Shown piece by piece: positions 17,374-27,090 of a stretch of DNA of 50,451 nt. Position 1 is the first letter of the stretch, and each line of letters begins with the position of its first letter. The position numbers were made by a program, and so were the translations under genes. Source of the DNA: LW23 sp041287705 (lineage in GTDB: Bacteria; Verrucomicrobiota; Verrucomicrobiia; Methylacidiphilales; UBA1321). The notes beneath the pieces are model-generated. The model had not been told where the DNA came from and ran no database searches. It saw only the letters and a program-made list of their open reading frames with translations. Location of the stretch: assembly GCA_041287705.1 (NCBI GenBank), contig JBGGNE010000407.1, positions 1 through 50,451 on the forward strand, read 5' to 3'.

Positions 17374-18777
17374 ATGGAAACACTATCCTCCTCCCCTGCC
17401 CTGAAAGCTGCCGCCACGACGACAGCTCTGACGCATCCTCATTTCTACCCTGCCGCGGTGCCGCGATCCACGGCGTTTCGCGCGAGTGCCAACGGCATTG
17501 CACTTGATGTCCTGCACCATCCCGCAGCGGATCATGCCTCGCTGGAATGCAGCGGGCCCCTGGAAATTGAGATCGAAATCCTGGTCCAGCGCGACCATCC
17601 TTTTGGCAAAACCGCCATCGTGCGCCCACTTAGCCGCAGCATCACGGCCGAGATGAAGGGCAGCGTTGTGCGATTTACCATTCCGCAGCCTGAGAATCTA
17701 CAGATTGAAATTGAAGGTCTGCCTTTGCTCTACATCTACGCGCTACCCGTTGCGCCAGAGACTCCAACAGGCCCTCGCGTTCGTCGCTTTGAGTCCGGGA
17801 AGATCCACAATGTCGGTCTTCTTGTCTTAAAGGAGGGCGAGACGTGCTGGATTGACGCAGGTGCCGTCATGCGGGGCAGCATTCGTTCCGAGCATACCGC
17901 GCATGTCCGCATTGGTGGCTATGGCATCCTTGACGGAAGTTACTGGACCGAACTGGAAGGGCGCCGTCGCAAAGCACTGGTGCTGGACCACTGCCGCAAT
18001 GCCCGTGTAGAAGGCATCCTTATGCTCGGCCCCAGCCAGTGGATGCTGGTTCTGGGTGCCTGCACCGATATCGCCGTGGAAGGCGTGCGACAGATCGCTA
18101 AAGAAGGCAGCACCGACGGAATCGATATCTGCGGCTCACGTCGCGTACGCATTACCGGCTGCTGCCTTCACAACGGCGATGATAATATTGCCATAAAGGC
18201 CATTCGCAATCGCTCCGGCGAGGACGAGCGCGTTCCCCTTGGCTTTCCCGACGAAGACTGGAAAGGCACGGTGGAGGATGTCGTTGTCGAGAAGTGCAGC
18301 CTTTATAAGATCAACGGCGGCAGCAGCATGGAAATCGGGTATGAAACGAGCACGGATCACATCCGCAACATTCGGTTCGAGAATATTGACGTGCTGGCCA
18401 TGCATAACTTCGGCTCGGTATTTGGCATCCACAACGGTGACCGCGCCTGTGTGGAAAATATTGTGTGGAACAACATACGCGTTGAACATCATTACGATAA
18501 GCTGATCGATTTTCGCGTAGTCAAATCGCGCTGGAATATTGATAAAGAGCGAGGCTCCATAGGCAACATTACGCTGAGCAATATCAACGTGCTGCAGACA
18601 CAGCACAATGGCGGCTATACGGTGAGCATGATGTCAGGAATCAACGGGCAACACATCATTGATGGGATCAGAATCTCCAACTTCGTGCTTGGCGGTCGCG
18701 TCGTGCGTTCTGCCGATGACCTGGATTTGCTCACCCGCCACGTCCATAATCTCATTTTTGCAGACGCGGAAAATTAG
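17374..18777 (+). CDS. Glycoside hydrolase family 28-like (polygalacturonase fold)
   Basis: This 467-aa protein has an N-terminal beta domain of about 140 residues and then a right-handed beta-helix. The GH28 acid residues are present: STDGIDI with Asp248 and GDDNIAIK with Asp269 and Asp270. The usual GHG and RIK motifs are not seen; GGSSMEIGYE stands where GHG would be. So the fold and acid triad are kept but substrate contacts differ, as in divergent GH28 enzymes acting on rhamnogalacturonan or other uronic or deoxy-sugar linkages. There is no signal peptide, which is odd for a polysaccharidase and suggests cytoplasmic action on imported oligosaccharides or a misplaced start. It lies 19 bp behind cassette gene A2 in the same operon, opposite the sugar regulator. 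Confidence 0.78.
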   Translation: METLSSSPALKAAATTTALTHPHFYPAAVPRSTAFRASANGIALDVLHHPAADHASLECSGPLEIEIEILVQRDHPFGKTAIVRPLSRSITAEMKGSVVRFTIPQPENLQIEIEGLPLLYIYALPVAPETPTGPRVRRFESGKIHNVGLLVLKEGETCWIDAGAVMRGSIRSEHTAHVRIGGYGILDGSYWTELEGRRRKALVLDHCRNARVEGILMLGPSQWMLVLGACTDIAVEGVRQIAKEGSTDGIDICGSRRVRITGCCLHNGDDNIAIKAIRNRSGEDERVPLGFPDEDWKGTVEDVVVEKCSLYKINGGSSMEIGYETSTDHIRNIRFENIDVLAMHNFGSVFGIHNGDRACVENIVWNNIRVEHHYDKLIDFRVVKSRWNIDKERGSIGNITLSNINVLQTQHNGGYTVSMMSGINGQHIIDGIRISNFVLGGRVVRSADDLDLLTRHVHNLIFADAEN

Positions 18778-18826
18778 CGGTCTGGCTCAGTCCGAGTCGC
18801 TTTGCATCAGGCTCTGAAAACGTGGA

Positions 18827-18844
18827 GACGCTGCTGTCAGCGTC
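18827..18844. terminator. Small hairpin between convergent GH28 and exoprotein genes
   Basis: GACGCTG (18827-18833) and CAGCGTC (18838-18844) form a perfect 7-bp stem with a 4-nt loop. It overlaps the stop codon of the minus-strand exoprotein gene, and no T-run follows. A terminator role is suggested only by its place between convergent genes. Confidence 0.3.
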
Positions 18845-21800
18845 CCTCGGCCTTTATCTGGCCATCTTTGCCGAATACATCAAAGCTGGACATATGGCTG
18901 ATGCCTGGCTGCCCTTGTGTATTTCCTGAGTAGGAAGGAGTCCTTGAGCGATTGGCATCCCTGGTTTGCTTCGTATAGTAACGCTCGCTCTCATTGTTAC
19001 GCCCCCGCGTTGCGTTGAAAGCAGATAGATCCTGAGAGGAGGCGTCAAAACCCGTCGAGTTTCCGCCGCCATTGGTGCTGTCCCCACCCTCGCCGGACAG
19101 AATCTGGAAGTTCACTGGTATGCCACTGAATGTCAGCAGGTAATTCGAGGAGGCGCTAAGAGTACCAGGCAGGATGAGGTAATCGCCTGCCGTTTCACCC
19201 GGTGCACGGCCCAGAGAGCCCAGCAGACTGTCGCCGGCTACCAACTCGCCGGTACTAAGTGTATAGGTTAGCGCGGGATCTTCTTCGCCAATGTATTTTT
19301 CCTGGCCGGAGTTCGGCATCACCGCGATGTTGCGCGGAGCAATGTTGAATAGCACGGACGGAATAAAGTTGATCGCGTAGTTGGCAGATGCAGCCAGTGT
19401 CCCCTGGGTGATAGCGTAAGCCCCCGCGTTTTCTCCATTCAGACGTGAGAGCTGGCCTGTAAGTCTGTCACCATTCACCAGACCTGCACCACCCACCACA
19501 TAAGTCAGGCTGGGATCACCATAGCCATATATCTTGCCCTGACCCGAGCCCGGCGTAATGGTAAGCGCCCGAGGATTGATATTGAAGAGAACCGAGGAAT
19601 CAAATGTAAGGAGGTAGCTGGGCGGTGCCATCAGATTGCCCTGCGTAATGACATAGCTTCCCACATTGGGGCCGCCGGTATAGGTTAGTTGCCCTGTCAG
19701 TGTATCTCCAGGAACGAGGCTTCCGCTCGTAATGCTGTAGGTAATTCCGGGATCACTATCCCCATAGACTTTGCCCTGACCGAAGTGAGGAGTCACGGTA
19801 ATCGGCGCGCCATTGATGGTGAACAGCACAGGTGTGCTGGAGAATGTCAGTGTATAGTTACTGCCCACGCTAAGGCTCCCCTGGCGGATCTGGTAGTAGC
19901 CGGCAGCTTCACCACTGTCGCGGCCGAGACTGCCGCTGAACGTATCCCCATTGCGGAAACCATCGCCCGAGGTACTAAAGGTGTAGATGGCAGGATCCGC
20001 CGCTCCGTACATCTTGTTTTGCCCGGAATCGGGTGTCACCACAATAGAACGGGGATTTATGGTGAAGTAAGTACCCCCGGCAAGTGACAGTGAGTAATTT
20101 ACACCAGCCGCAATAGTGCCCAGAGTGTAGCTATAGGTACTCACATTCTCGCCGGCGACTCGGCCGGGATTTCCGGTCATCGTATCGGTGCCGTACAGTC
20201 CATCACCCGTCACGGTGTAGCCAAACGCAGGATCTGCGTCGTCATAAAGTTTGCTGAGCCCAGGCGTGGGATTAATCACAAGACTGCGAGGATTAATCGC
20301 GAAGAAAACCGGCGTTGAACTCAGCGACACGGCATAGTTGGGATTCATCGCGGAGGTAACAGAGCCCAGCGTTATCGGGTAGTTACCTACATTCGGGCCG
20401 CCCGCGTAAGTCAGGGCACCGCTAAGTGTTTCGCTGTTCGCCATGCCGCTTCCACCTACGGTATAAGTCAGCGCAGGATCTGCATAGCCATATACCTTGC
20501 TCTGGCCCCCGGTGGGAATGATAGTCACAGGCCGTTGCGAGATCTCAAACATAATCCCCGGCGTGAAACTGATCGCATAGTTTGGAGATGCACTAAGCGA
20601 GCCCTGGATTATCGCATAGTCGCCCACGTTTTCACCGGCAATTCTGGATAACGCACCGACCAGACTGTCCCCGGTATGCAATCCGTCTCCAGAGACACCA
20701 AATGTCAGTGCAGGATCAATATTTCCGTAGAGTTTGTCCTGCCCACTGACAGGAGTGATAATAAGCGATCGTTGATTGATACTAAAATTCACTGAGGTGG
20801 AATTTAGCGTAACAGAGTAGTTTGGGTTATTCGCCGTCGTTACGGTACCCAGCGTTATCGGATAACTTCCCGCATTCGGACCGCCTGCATATGAGAGAAG
20901 TCCCGAAAGCGCTTCCGCACCTGCCAATCCGTCGCCACCAACGGTGTAGTTCAACACGGGATCGGCATTACCATAGAGCTTGCTCTGTCCCGACAGCGGA
21001 TTAATGACAACAGAGCGCTGGTTGATGGCAAAATAGACCGGCGCCGCGTTCAGAGTAATCGCATAGTTCGGATTATTCGTCGTGGTCACCGAACCCTGAT
21101 TGATGAGGTAACTGCCAACATTCGGTCCACCCGAGTAAGAAAGGGCGCCGCTCAGGGCATCACCAGTCGCCAGGCCGTCACCTCCCACATCATACAGAAG
21201 TACGGGATCGGGATTTCCATAGAGCTTGCCTTGTCCCGCAACTGGATTAATCACTACAGCGCGCTGATTGATCGTAAAGCTTCCAGGAGACACTCTCAGC
21301 GTGATGGCATAGTTCGGATTGTTAGCAGATGTCAGCGTCCCCAGCGTAAAGACGTGCGCGCCTGCGTTCTGCCCACCCGCATAGGCAAGTGTTCCACTTA
21401 AAACATCCGGAGTGATGAGGCCCAGGCCCCCTACTGTATAGAGCAGGGTCGGATCCATATTGCCATACAGTTTGCTCTGGCTGGCTGTTGGGTTGATTGT
21501 AATCGACCGCGGATTGATCGTGAAATCGACGGTCGAAGCGTCCAGCGAAATGACATAGTTTGGGTTATTCGCCGAAATAAGGGTGCCTAGCGTCAGGGCA
21601 TGGATACCTGCATTCTGTCCGCCAGTATAGGACAGCGCACCATTCAAAGAGTCCCCACTCAGCAGGAAACCAGCGGAAAGCCCATAAGTGAGAAGCGGAT
21701 CGCTATCGCCATAGATCTTGCTCAGCCCGGAAGTCGGCAGGATAGTGATATTGATGGGGCTGTTTGTCAGCGTAAAGTAGGCGGAAGTATCTTGCACAAC

Positions 21801-24800
21801 TGACGCATTGTAAGTCCCCAGAATGTTATTGGCTGTTAGGGAAAACGCCGCCTGATTGGATGCGTTCAGCGTTTGAGTCAGCGTGCCGGTAGCAGTCGCA
21901 CCACTTCCCGGTAATGAAAGAGAAACAACACTTCCCGCCAGATTGGTAAGACCAGGATCATTAGAAGTGACAGTAACGACAAGCGGGCTGGCAAACGCCG
22001 TTGTAAGCTGGGCACTCTGGCCGGATCCACTCGTCGCCGTATACGTAAAGCCCTGCGACTCAAAGGCGCCAATATCCGCCTTGCTTCCTGCCGGTCGTGC
22101 AATACCGCGCTGATCCACACCTGCAACAGCCAAGGCAGGACCCTTTGCCAGCGCAGGGCTGCCGGGCAGAAGCGCCATGGTGAGAGTCGTCCCGCCATAG
22201 TTACCCAGAGGCGCAAGCTTTGCATCCAGCGGGGCTCCGAACGTCCCGGTCTGCGTGTACGTGTCCGGGAAAGTCGTCGTATTCGTCTTTAATGGCGTGC
22301 CTGAAATGCCTTCCCTGATGCCTATCAGATTGTTACCTGAATCCGTAAATACGTTGTTGGGCTGAGTAAGGATGTCCACGCCATTAGCTGCGACTATTGG
22401 ACCAGTATTGCCCGCTACAATGCTGTTCAGCAGAGTAATAGTAAGAGCGCTGGTATTGTTCGTGAGAGCTATGCCGCCGCCAGTAGAATTGGCAGAATTA
22501 CGGCTGACAGTAGAATTTTCGACGGTAACTGACCCATTATTAGCATAAACTCCGCCACCCGTTGTACCCGTAGTGTTATTACCTATAGTGGAATTACGAA
22601 TAGTCAGGGCTCCACCAATCGTAGCTATACCGCCACCGAGCGAAACCGAACTATTATTAGCCACTGTACTGGAAGTAATGCCTACAGTGCCAGTCGTAAT
22701 ATAGATACCGCCACCGCTTCCTGTTGTGCCATTCAATGCCCTGTTGCCAGTGAAGCTGGAATTCGTAAATGAAATGGCACCTGATAACACAAAAAGACCA
22801 CCTCCATTTCCCGCCGTTGAGGTATTGTTCGCAATAATACTATTTGTAAAAGTGCCGTCAGAAGTAGAGGAATAAATTCCACCTCCACGATTGGGAGAGC
22901 TGTTTCGCTGAATCGTGGAATCCATTATCGTGAACTTGCCCGCTGCAAGATACAATCCGCCACCGCCATTGTTTATGCTCGAGCTTACAACATTAACTGT
23001 ATTATCCGAAATAATAGTTCTGGTTATATTATTATTTTCTGCTGCGGTTGAATTATTTATCAACACACCGCCGGCGCGTAACGCAGAAGTATTAAAGCTA
23101 ATTATGCTGTCAGTAATATTTACTGCAGTACCTGCTCCACTACCACTACTATAAATACCGCCGCCCTCTCCAATTGTACCCGAAGCTGTGTTATTGTTAA
23201 TCGAAGAGTTATTGCGTATAGTAAGTGCGCCCGAAGCTCTTATACCGGCTCCTTGCGTACCTGTAACAGTCGAAGTTGACGTTGTGAAATTATTTGAGAC
23301 TGAAGTACTGTCTAAAACAGTTGCTACCGTCGTAAAAATTCCTGCACCCTGATAAAGAGAAGAATTTCCCGAGATCGTAGATCCCGTTATTGTAACAGAG
23401 GCACCATTCTGATACAGTCCGCCACCGTTACCAGATGTAACTACGTTGTCAGAAATTGTGGTATTGGTGATTGTCATAATACCCAGGTTCAGAACCCCTC
23501 CCCCTCTGTCGACAGCGGTATTTCGAGTTATAAGGGAGCCGTCAATAGTGTAATTTCCCGCAAACGAGTAGATTCCACCTCCGCCGCTGGTGGATGTAAG
23601 AGTAATAACGTTATCTGCCAATGTTGTCCTGTTAAAACTACCCGTTGACCCATTTACATAGACACCTGCGCCACCAGTGATTGCAGTATTGTTGGAAATA
23701 TAGCTGTCGTATGTATTAATTACATGGCCGCCTCCATAGTTATAAGTGCCTGCTCCCGAACCGGACGTTCCGGTCAAATAGTTGTATGTAATGTAAGATT
23801 GATTCTGTATAATCAGTCTTCCACCCTGATTAGCAATACCACCACCATTGGTTGCCACCGTTGTCGAGGTTGTATTATTGTGGCTAACCGAGCTGGAGTC
23901 TATTGTTGTTATCGACGCACCTCCACTTACAAACATTCCAGCGCCAAGAGTTGGCGCTGTGTTATAGGTGACTGTGGACCCTGTCAGATTTAAAGTGCCG
24001 GTATTATAAATACCCCCGCCTCCGCTAGTAGAATTAACAACAAAATTATTGGATACGTCGGAGCTTGTAATTGTAAGCGAAGCGGATGCATTGGCAAATC
24101 CGCCTCCTTTTTCCCCCGCTGAATTCCTTAAAATCCGACTATTATCGATTACTATAGTTCCAGCAGCAAAATTAATACCACCCCCGCTCGACGCAGCCGA
24201 TGTTGTTGTGTTATCTGTTATATCGGTATTAATAATATTAACGACACTTCCATTTATTGTCATACCGCCGCCGTTACCTCGGCCAGTGTTAAATGTAACA
24301 AAACTGTCCTCCAGGTATAGAGTACCGGCCGAATTCGCGCTATAGATACCGCCGCCACTGACTCCTGCAGCAAATAATGAATTATTGGTGACCGTGCTTC
24401 TTCTTATATTTAATTTGGTTCCAGCATTACCATACACTCCTCCTCCGCTAGACGCTGTATTACCGGAAATTGTGGAATCATTAATGTTGAATGTTATTGT
24501 CGCGGTATTTCCATACAATCCACCGCCGCCGTTATTGGTTGCAGTACCATTCGCCGTATTCCCTGAGATCGTGGAATTATTTACTGTAACAGTAGTATTT
24601 CCTGTAACATAGATTCCGCCACCACTTCCGGTAACAGTATTATTAGTGATAATCGAATTATTTATCGTAATATTACCCGCGGCGACGTTAAGCCCCCCAC
24701 CATTGGCTCCAGACCCGTTTGTGAACGTAAAACCAGATATAACAACTGTGCCGGTAGAACTCTGCATGGTAACGACGCTGCCACCAGTGGCCGTGGCATC

Positions 24801-26519
24801 TACAATTGTTGTAGCGCTTCCGGCGCCTGTCAAAGTAAGTCCCTTGTTAAAGGTGAGGCGCTCATTATAAGTGCCTGCGGCCACATTGACCGTTCCGTTA
24901 GCCGCAACAGCGGACAGACCGTTCTGGATTTTACCAGCAGCTCCAACATTCACTGTCGTTACACCCGTTCCTGTAATGCTGGGACCCGAAATGGCGGCGT
25001 TCAGGTTCAGTTGCGGTGTTGTAAAATTCAAAGTGCCCGCCGTAGCTGTGATGGCAGCGCTGACAATGATGGAAGTCGTCGCGTTGAGGGTGACCGTGTT
25101 TCCGGAATTGAGCGCGGTTACTATGGTGCTCGCATTAATCGTGCTTGCAGCGGTCGGGGAGTTTGTGTTGCTGACAAGACTTGCAGTGCCTCCCGTTGCA
25201 ACAACTTCAAGCGTAGCAGGATCCAGCAGCCACTCGCCGCCACCCGTTAGAACTGTTGTCGCAAGTCCGATGCTCAGATCGTGTCCGGACGTTTCGACCC
25301 AGCCACCAGGACCGCCGTTCGAGCCCTGTGCAGAAATGCTTCCGTTGAAATCCGTAATGCCGGTGGACCAGACGACCACTTTACCGCCTGCTTCCGGCGT
25401 CACGGTGCCCCGAGCGGAAAAGCCGTCGGCCTTAAGTTCAGCACCGGCCTCGACGGTGACCAGCCTGGCCTGCTCCAGCGTGCCATGGCCCCGAGCATCC
25501 CCGCCAACCAGAATCGTACCGCCTTTGCCACCTGCCGCATTTTCCCCGCGGGGATTCTGCCTTGCGGAGACATCGATTACTGAACCCTTCTTCAGATCTA
25601 TTCGCCCCGCCAGCACACGGACTTCACCGCCTGATCCGTCTTTGTTTACCGCACGAACTCGCCCTCCCGCACCATTAACTATGGTGCCACCAGTAGATGA
25701 GAGATAAACGCGCCCGCCTTCAGTGCGAGACCCCGTGGCGCGGATGACACCAGTATTATTGATGGCCAGGGCGTACTCATTACCTCCAGCGGCTTTAAAC
25801 TCAGCAACCGCAGCCTTTACCCGGCCGGTATTAATAATGCCCGTTTCGCCCGCTGCACCCCTTGCATTCGGCATAATATAGACGCGCTCGGCTCCTTCGC
25901 TCTTAATCAGAACTTCTGTGCCGGCGGCCAGTTGCGCGCGACCATTGCGAGCGGTTATCCTGCCATGATTTTCCACTTGGCGGGCTATAAGGGTAATGTC
26001 GCCGTCCGTCGCCTTGATCTTACCGTAATTGACGACCTTCGCGGTCGAATCGCCCTTGAAGTTCATTGACTTACCGTTCATGAACTGAGCGTCCGTCACA
26101 TCAAGAGAGCTCGCGGTAAAACCTCCGCCTGTATTGACGCGACCGGTCTTACCAATAACGACGCCATTGGGATTGACGAGATAAACACGTCCATTGGCGT
26201 TAAGTGAGCCGTAGATCTGTGACGCATTTCCGCCCGTAACGCGGTTGAGAGTGGCCGAGGAGCGTCCCGGCTGTACAAACGTCGTGGTTTCGCCCTTGGC
26301 AATTGAAAAATCCCGCCAGTTGACAACAGCGCGCTGGCTCGTCTGGTTCACGGTTACCTGACCCGGTGCCGTGGATATAGTGGCGGAGCCACCCGCAACG
26401 GTTCCCCCGGAAGGATTACCATAAACCGGCAGTTGCAGAGGCAGAGCTACCCACACAACACACCAGGCGGCAACAACCACACTGTACCAACGACGCGGCG
26501 AAAATACTGAGCTTAGCAT
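18837..26519 (-). CDS. Giant exoprotein 1: FHA N-terminal domain, beta-helix, choice-of-anchor Q-like region, 11 MBG repeats
   Basis: This is a roughly 2560-aa secreted protein. The ATG at 26519 gives a normal signal peptide (RRWYSVVVAAWCVVWVALPL, then VYG/NPSGG); a TTG at 26585 in the same frame would add 22 residues. A filamentous-haemagglutinin N-terminal domain follows (SATLNRVTGGNASQIYGSLN; GRVYLVNPNGVVIGKTGRVN), which is the two-partner secretion signal in its family. Next comes a long beta-helix of Asn/Thr-rich turns with GGGIY motifs (about 24760-22370), then a choice-of-anchor Q-like segment (ending SKADIGAFESQG) and one Ig-like domain. Eleven tandem MBG domains follow (19100-21765) and a Gly/Asn/Ser-rich tail. 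No transporter partner, LPXTG or autotransporter barrel is seen. An adhesin or surface fibre is likely. The helix region is visibly more AT-rich than the flanks. Confidence 0.85.
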   Translation of the reverse strand: MLSSVFSPRRWYSVVVAAWCVVWVALPLQLPVYGNPSGGTVAGGSATISTAPGQVTVNQTSQRAVVNWRDFSIAKGETTTFVQPGRSSATLNRVTGGNASQIYGSLNANGRVYLVNPNGVVIGKTGRVNTGGGFTASSLDVTDAQFMNGKSMNFKGDSTAKVVNYGKIKATDGDITLIARQVENHGRITARNGRAQLAAGTEVLIKSEGAERVYIMPNARGAAGETGIINTGRVKAAVAEFKAAGGNEYALAINNTGVIRATGSRTEGGRVYLSSTGGTIVNGAGGRVRAVNKDGSGGEVRVLAGRIDLKKGSVIDVSARQNPRGENAAGGKGGTILVGGDARGHGTLEQARLVTVEAGAELKADGFSARGTVTPEAGGKVVVWSTGITDFNGSISAQGSNGGPGGWVETSGHDLSIGLATTVLTGGGEWLLDPATLEVVATGGTASLVSNTNSPTAASTINASTIVTALNSGNTVTLNATTSIIVSAAITATAGTLNFTTPQLNLNAAISGPSITGTGVTTVNVGAAGKIQNGLSAVAANGTVNVAAGTYNERLTFNKGLTLTGAGSATTIVDATATGGSVVTMQSSTGTVVISGFTFTNGSGANGGGLNVAAGNITINNSIITNNTVTGSGGGIYVTGNTTVTVNNSTISGNTANGTATNNGGGGLYGNTATITFNINDSTISGNTASSGGGVYGNAGTKLNIRRSTVTNNSLFAAGVSGGGIYSANSAGTLYLEDSFVTFNTGRGNGGGMTINGSVVNIINTDITDNTTTSAASSGGGINFAAGTIVIDNSRILRNSAGEKGGGFANASASLTITSSDVSNNFVVNSTSGGGGIYNTGTLNLTGSTVTYNTAPTLGAGMFVSGGASITTIDSSSVSHNNTTSTTVATNGGGIANQGGRLIIQNQSYITYNYLTGTSGSGAGTYNYGGGHVINTYDSYISNNTAITGGAGVYVNGSTGSFNRTTLADNVITLTSTSGGGGIYSFAGNYTIDGSLITRNTAVDRGGGVLNLGIMTITNTTISDNVVTSGNGGGLYQNGASVTITGSTISGNSSLYQGAGIFTTVATVLDSTSVSNNFTTSTSTVTGTQGAGIRASGALTIRNNSSINNNTASGTIGEGGGIYSSGSGAGTAVNITDSIISFNTSALRAGGVLINNSTAAENNNITRTIISDNTVNVVSSSINNGGGGLYLAAGKFTIMDSTIQRNSSPNRGGGIYSSTSDGTFTNSIIANNTSTAGNGGGLFVLSGAISFTNSSFTGNRALNGTTGSGGGIYITTGTVGITSSTVANNSSVSLGGGIATIGGALTIRNSTIGNNTTGTTGGGVYANNGSVTVENSTVSRNSANSTGGGIALTNNTSALTITLLNSIVAGNTGPIVAANGVDILTQPNNVFTDSGNNLIGIREGISGTPLKTNTTTFPDTYTQTGTFGAPLDAKLAPLGNYGGTTLTMALLPGSPALAKGPALAVAGVDQRGIARPAGSKADIGAFESQGFTYTATSGSGQSAQLTTAFASPLVVTVTSNDPGLTNLAGSVVSLSLPGSGATATGTLTQTLNASNQAAFSLTANNILGTYNASVVQDTSAYFTLTNSPINITILPTSGLSKIYGDSDPLLTYGLSAGFLLSGDSLNGALSYTGGQNAGIHALTLGTLISANNPNYVISLDASTVDFTINPRSITINPTASQSKLYGNMDPTLLYTVGGLGLITPDVLSGTLAYAGGQNAGAHVFTLGTLTSANNPNYAITLRVSPGSFTINQRAVVINPVAGQGKLYGNPDPVLLYDVGGDGLATGDALSGALSYSGGPNVGSYLINQGSVTTTNNPNYAITLNAAPVYFAINQRSVVINPLSGQSKLYGNADPVLNYTVGGDGLAGAEALSGLLSYAGGPNAGSYPITLGTVTTANNPNYSVTLNSTSVNFSINQRSLIITPVSGQDKLYGNIDPALTFGVSGDGLHTGDSLVGALSRIAGENVGDYAIIQGSLSASPNYAISFTPGIMFEISQRPVTIIPTGGQSKVYGYADPALTYTVGGSGMANSETLSGALTYAGGPNVGNYPITLGSVTSAMNPNYAVSLSSTPVFFAINPRSLVINPTPGLSKLYDDADPAFGYTVTGDGLYGTDTMTGNPGRVAGENVSTYSYTLGTIAAGVNYSLSLAGGTYFTINPRSIVVTPDSGQNKMYGAADPAIYTFSTSGDGFRNGDTFSGSLGRDSGEAAGYYQIRQGSLSVGSNYTLTFSSTPVLFTINGAPITVTPHFGQGKVYGDSDPGITYSITSGSLVPGDTLTGQLTYTGGPNVGSYVITQGNLMAPPSYLLTFDSSVLFNINPRALTITPGSGQGKIYGYGDPSLTYVVGGAGLVNGDRLTGQLSRLNGENAGAYAITQGTLAASANYAINFIPSVLFNIAPRNIAVMPNSGQEKYIGEEDPALTYTLSTGELVAGDSLLGSLGRAPGETAGDYLILPGTLSASSNYLLTFSGIPVNFQILSGEGGDSTNGGGNSTGFDASSQDLSAFNATRGRNNESERYYTKQTRDANRSRTPSYSGNTQGQPGISHMSSFDVFGKDGQIKAEGR
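19100..21765 (-). repeat. Eleven tandem MBG-domain repeats (about 240 bp each)
   Basis: Inside giant exoprotein 1, a unit of about 80 residues recurs eleven times. Each starts with [IV]xPxxGQ-KxYGxxDP, has a central GDxLxGxLxxxxGxNxGxY, and ends with NYxxxFxxxxxxFxINxR. This is the MBG/YDG-type Ig-like domain found in bacterial surface stalks. The units differ enough to suggest old duplication followed by divergence. The last one has lost the YG motif (KYIGEEDP). Confidence 0.85.
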
Positions 26520-26585
26520 GTGAGAGATCCAGGGGGCAAAAGGGCGATGTAATGAGCCGTCACGCCAGCACGGCAATAGATGCAA

Positions 26586-27041
26586 TGGCGAACACCTTAA
26601 AGTTAAGAGGTTTTAACGGATAGTAAAGCATCACATCATCATTCAGGCACCATAAACAATGCATACAGATGAAGACACAAGCCACTTATTGTAAAATACT
26701 TACATGGTCCATTACATTCTGTTACATCTGCCCGGACCGACTTCATGAGACAAGCGCCTGAATGGCGATCATATGCGATGAGTCATGACTGCGCCCCCCC
26801 CCAATTCTCCGAAACTCTACATGAGTCTAATTTGAGTAAGGGTTACTGCATCGAGTAGACCGATTCATGCATTTACGACTGGCTTTCTGCATCGCGCTAT
26901 TTCTGGCCTGCGCGATATCTGGTGCCAGAAGGATCTGGCCACCGTTGACACAGCAAGCCAGTCACTTTCACTCACCGTTCCGGCCCATGGCGTGGTTTTG
27001 AGCAAATTCACCACAGCCTCAGGCAGTAAGATGCGCTGGAC
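26586..27041. other. 456-bp gap between exoprotein 1 and GH92, holding a decayed GH27 tail
   Basis: Bases 26586-26835 contain no recognisable gene and presumably carry the promoter of giant exoprotein 1 on the minus strand, plus the poly-C run. From 26836 there is a plus-strand remnant of a glycosidase. A plus-strand ORF of 44 codons at 26867-27001 is out of frame with that remnant and I do not believe it is a gene. Confidence 0.6.
26794..26802. repeat. Nine-base poly-C tract upstream of giant exoprotein 1
   Basis: An uninterrupted run of nine C (nine G on the exoprotein strand) lies about 275 bp upstream of the preferred exoprotein start. Such runs can slip and alter transcription of surface genes in other bacteria. 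Here that is only a possibility. Confidence 0.5.
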
Positions 27042-27090
27042 CTACTCAAAGGACTTTAGTCGCACGCCTGGCACCGGGGGCTCGAACTGA
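26836..27090 (+). pseudogene. Remnant of the C-terminus of a GH27-type alpha-galactosidase
   Basis: A plus-strand frame open from 26836 to a TGA at 27088-27090 has no usable start. Around 26890-27030 it encodes LRDIWCQKDLATVDTA followed by SLSLTVPAHGVVLSKF. This matches the closing beta-sandwich of GH27 alpha-galactosidases, which typically read RDLWxxKDLG ... VPAHGVVLLK. The catalytic barrel is gone. The fragment runs into the 3' end of the convergent GH92 gene by about 50 bp, which marks a deletion or recombination junction. Confidence 0.65.

Noticed and set aside
24871..25707. Plus-strand Pro/Ala/Val-rich frame opposite giant exoprotein 1
   Set aside because: Composition is the mirror of the Gly/Thr/Asn-rich exoprotein codons.
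26867..27001. Short plus-strand ORF of 44 codons with hydrophobic start
   Set aside because: It overlaps the GH27 remnant in a different frame; the remnant's match explains the sequence better.
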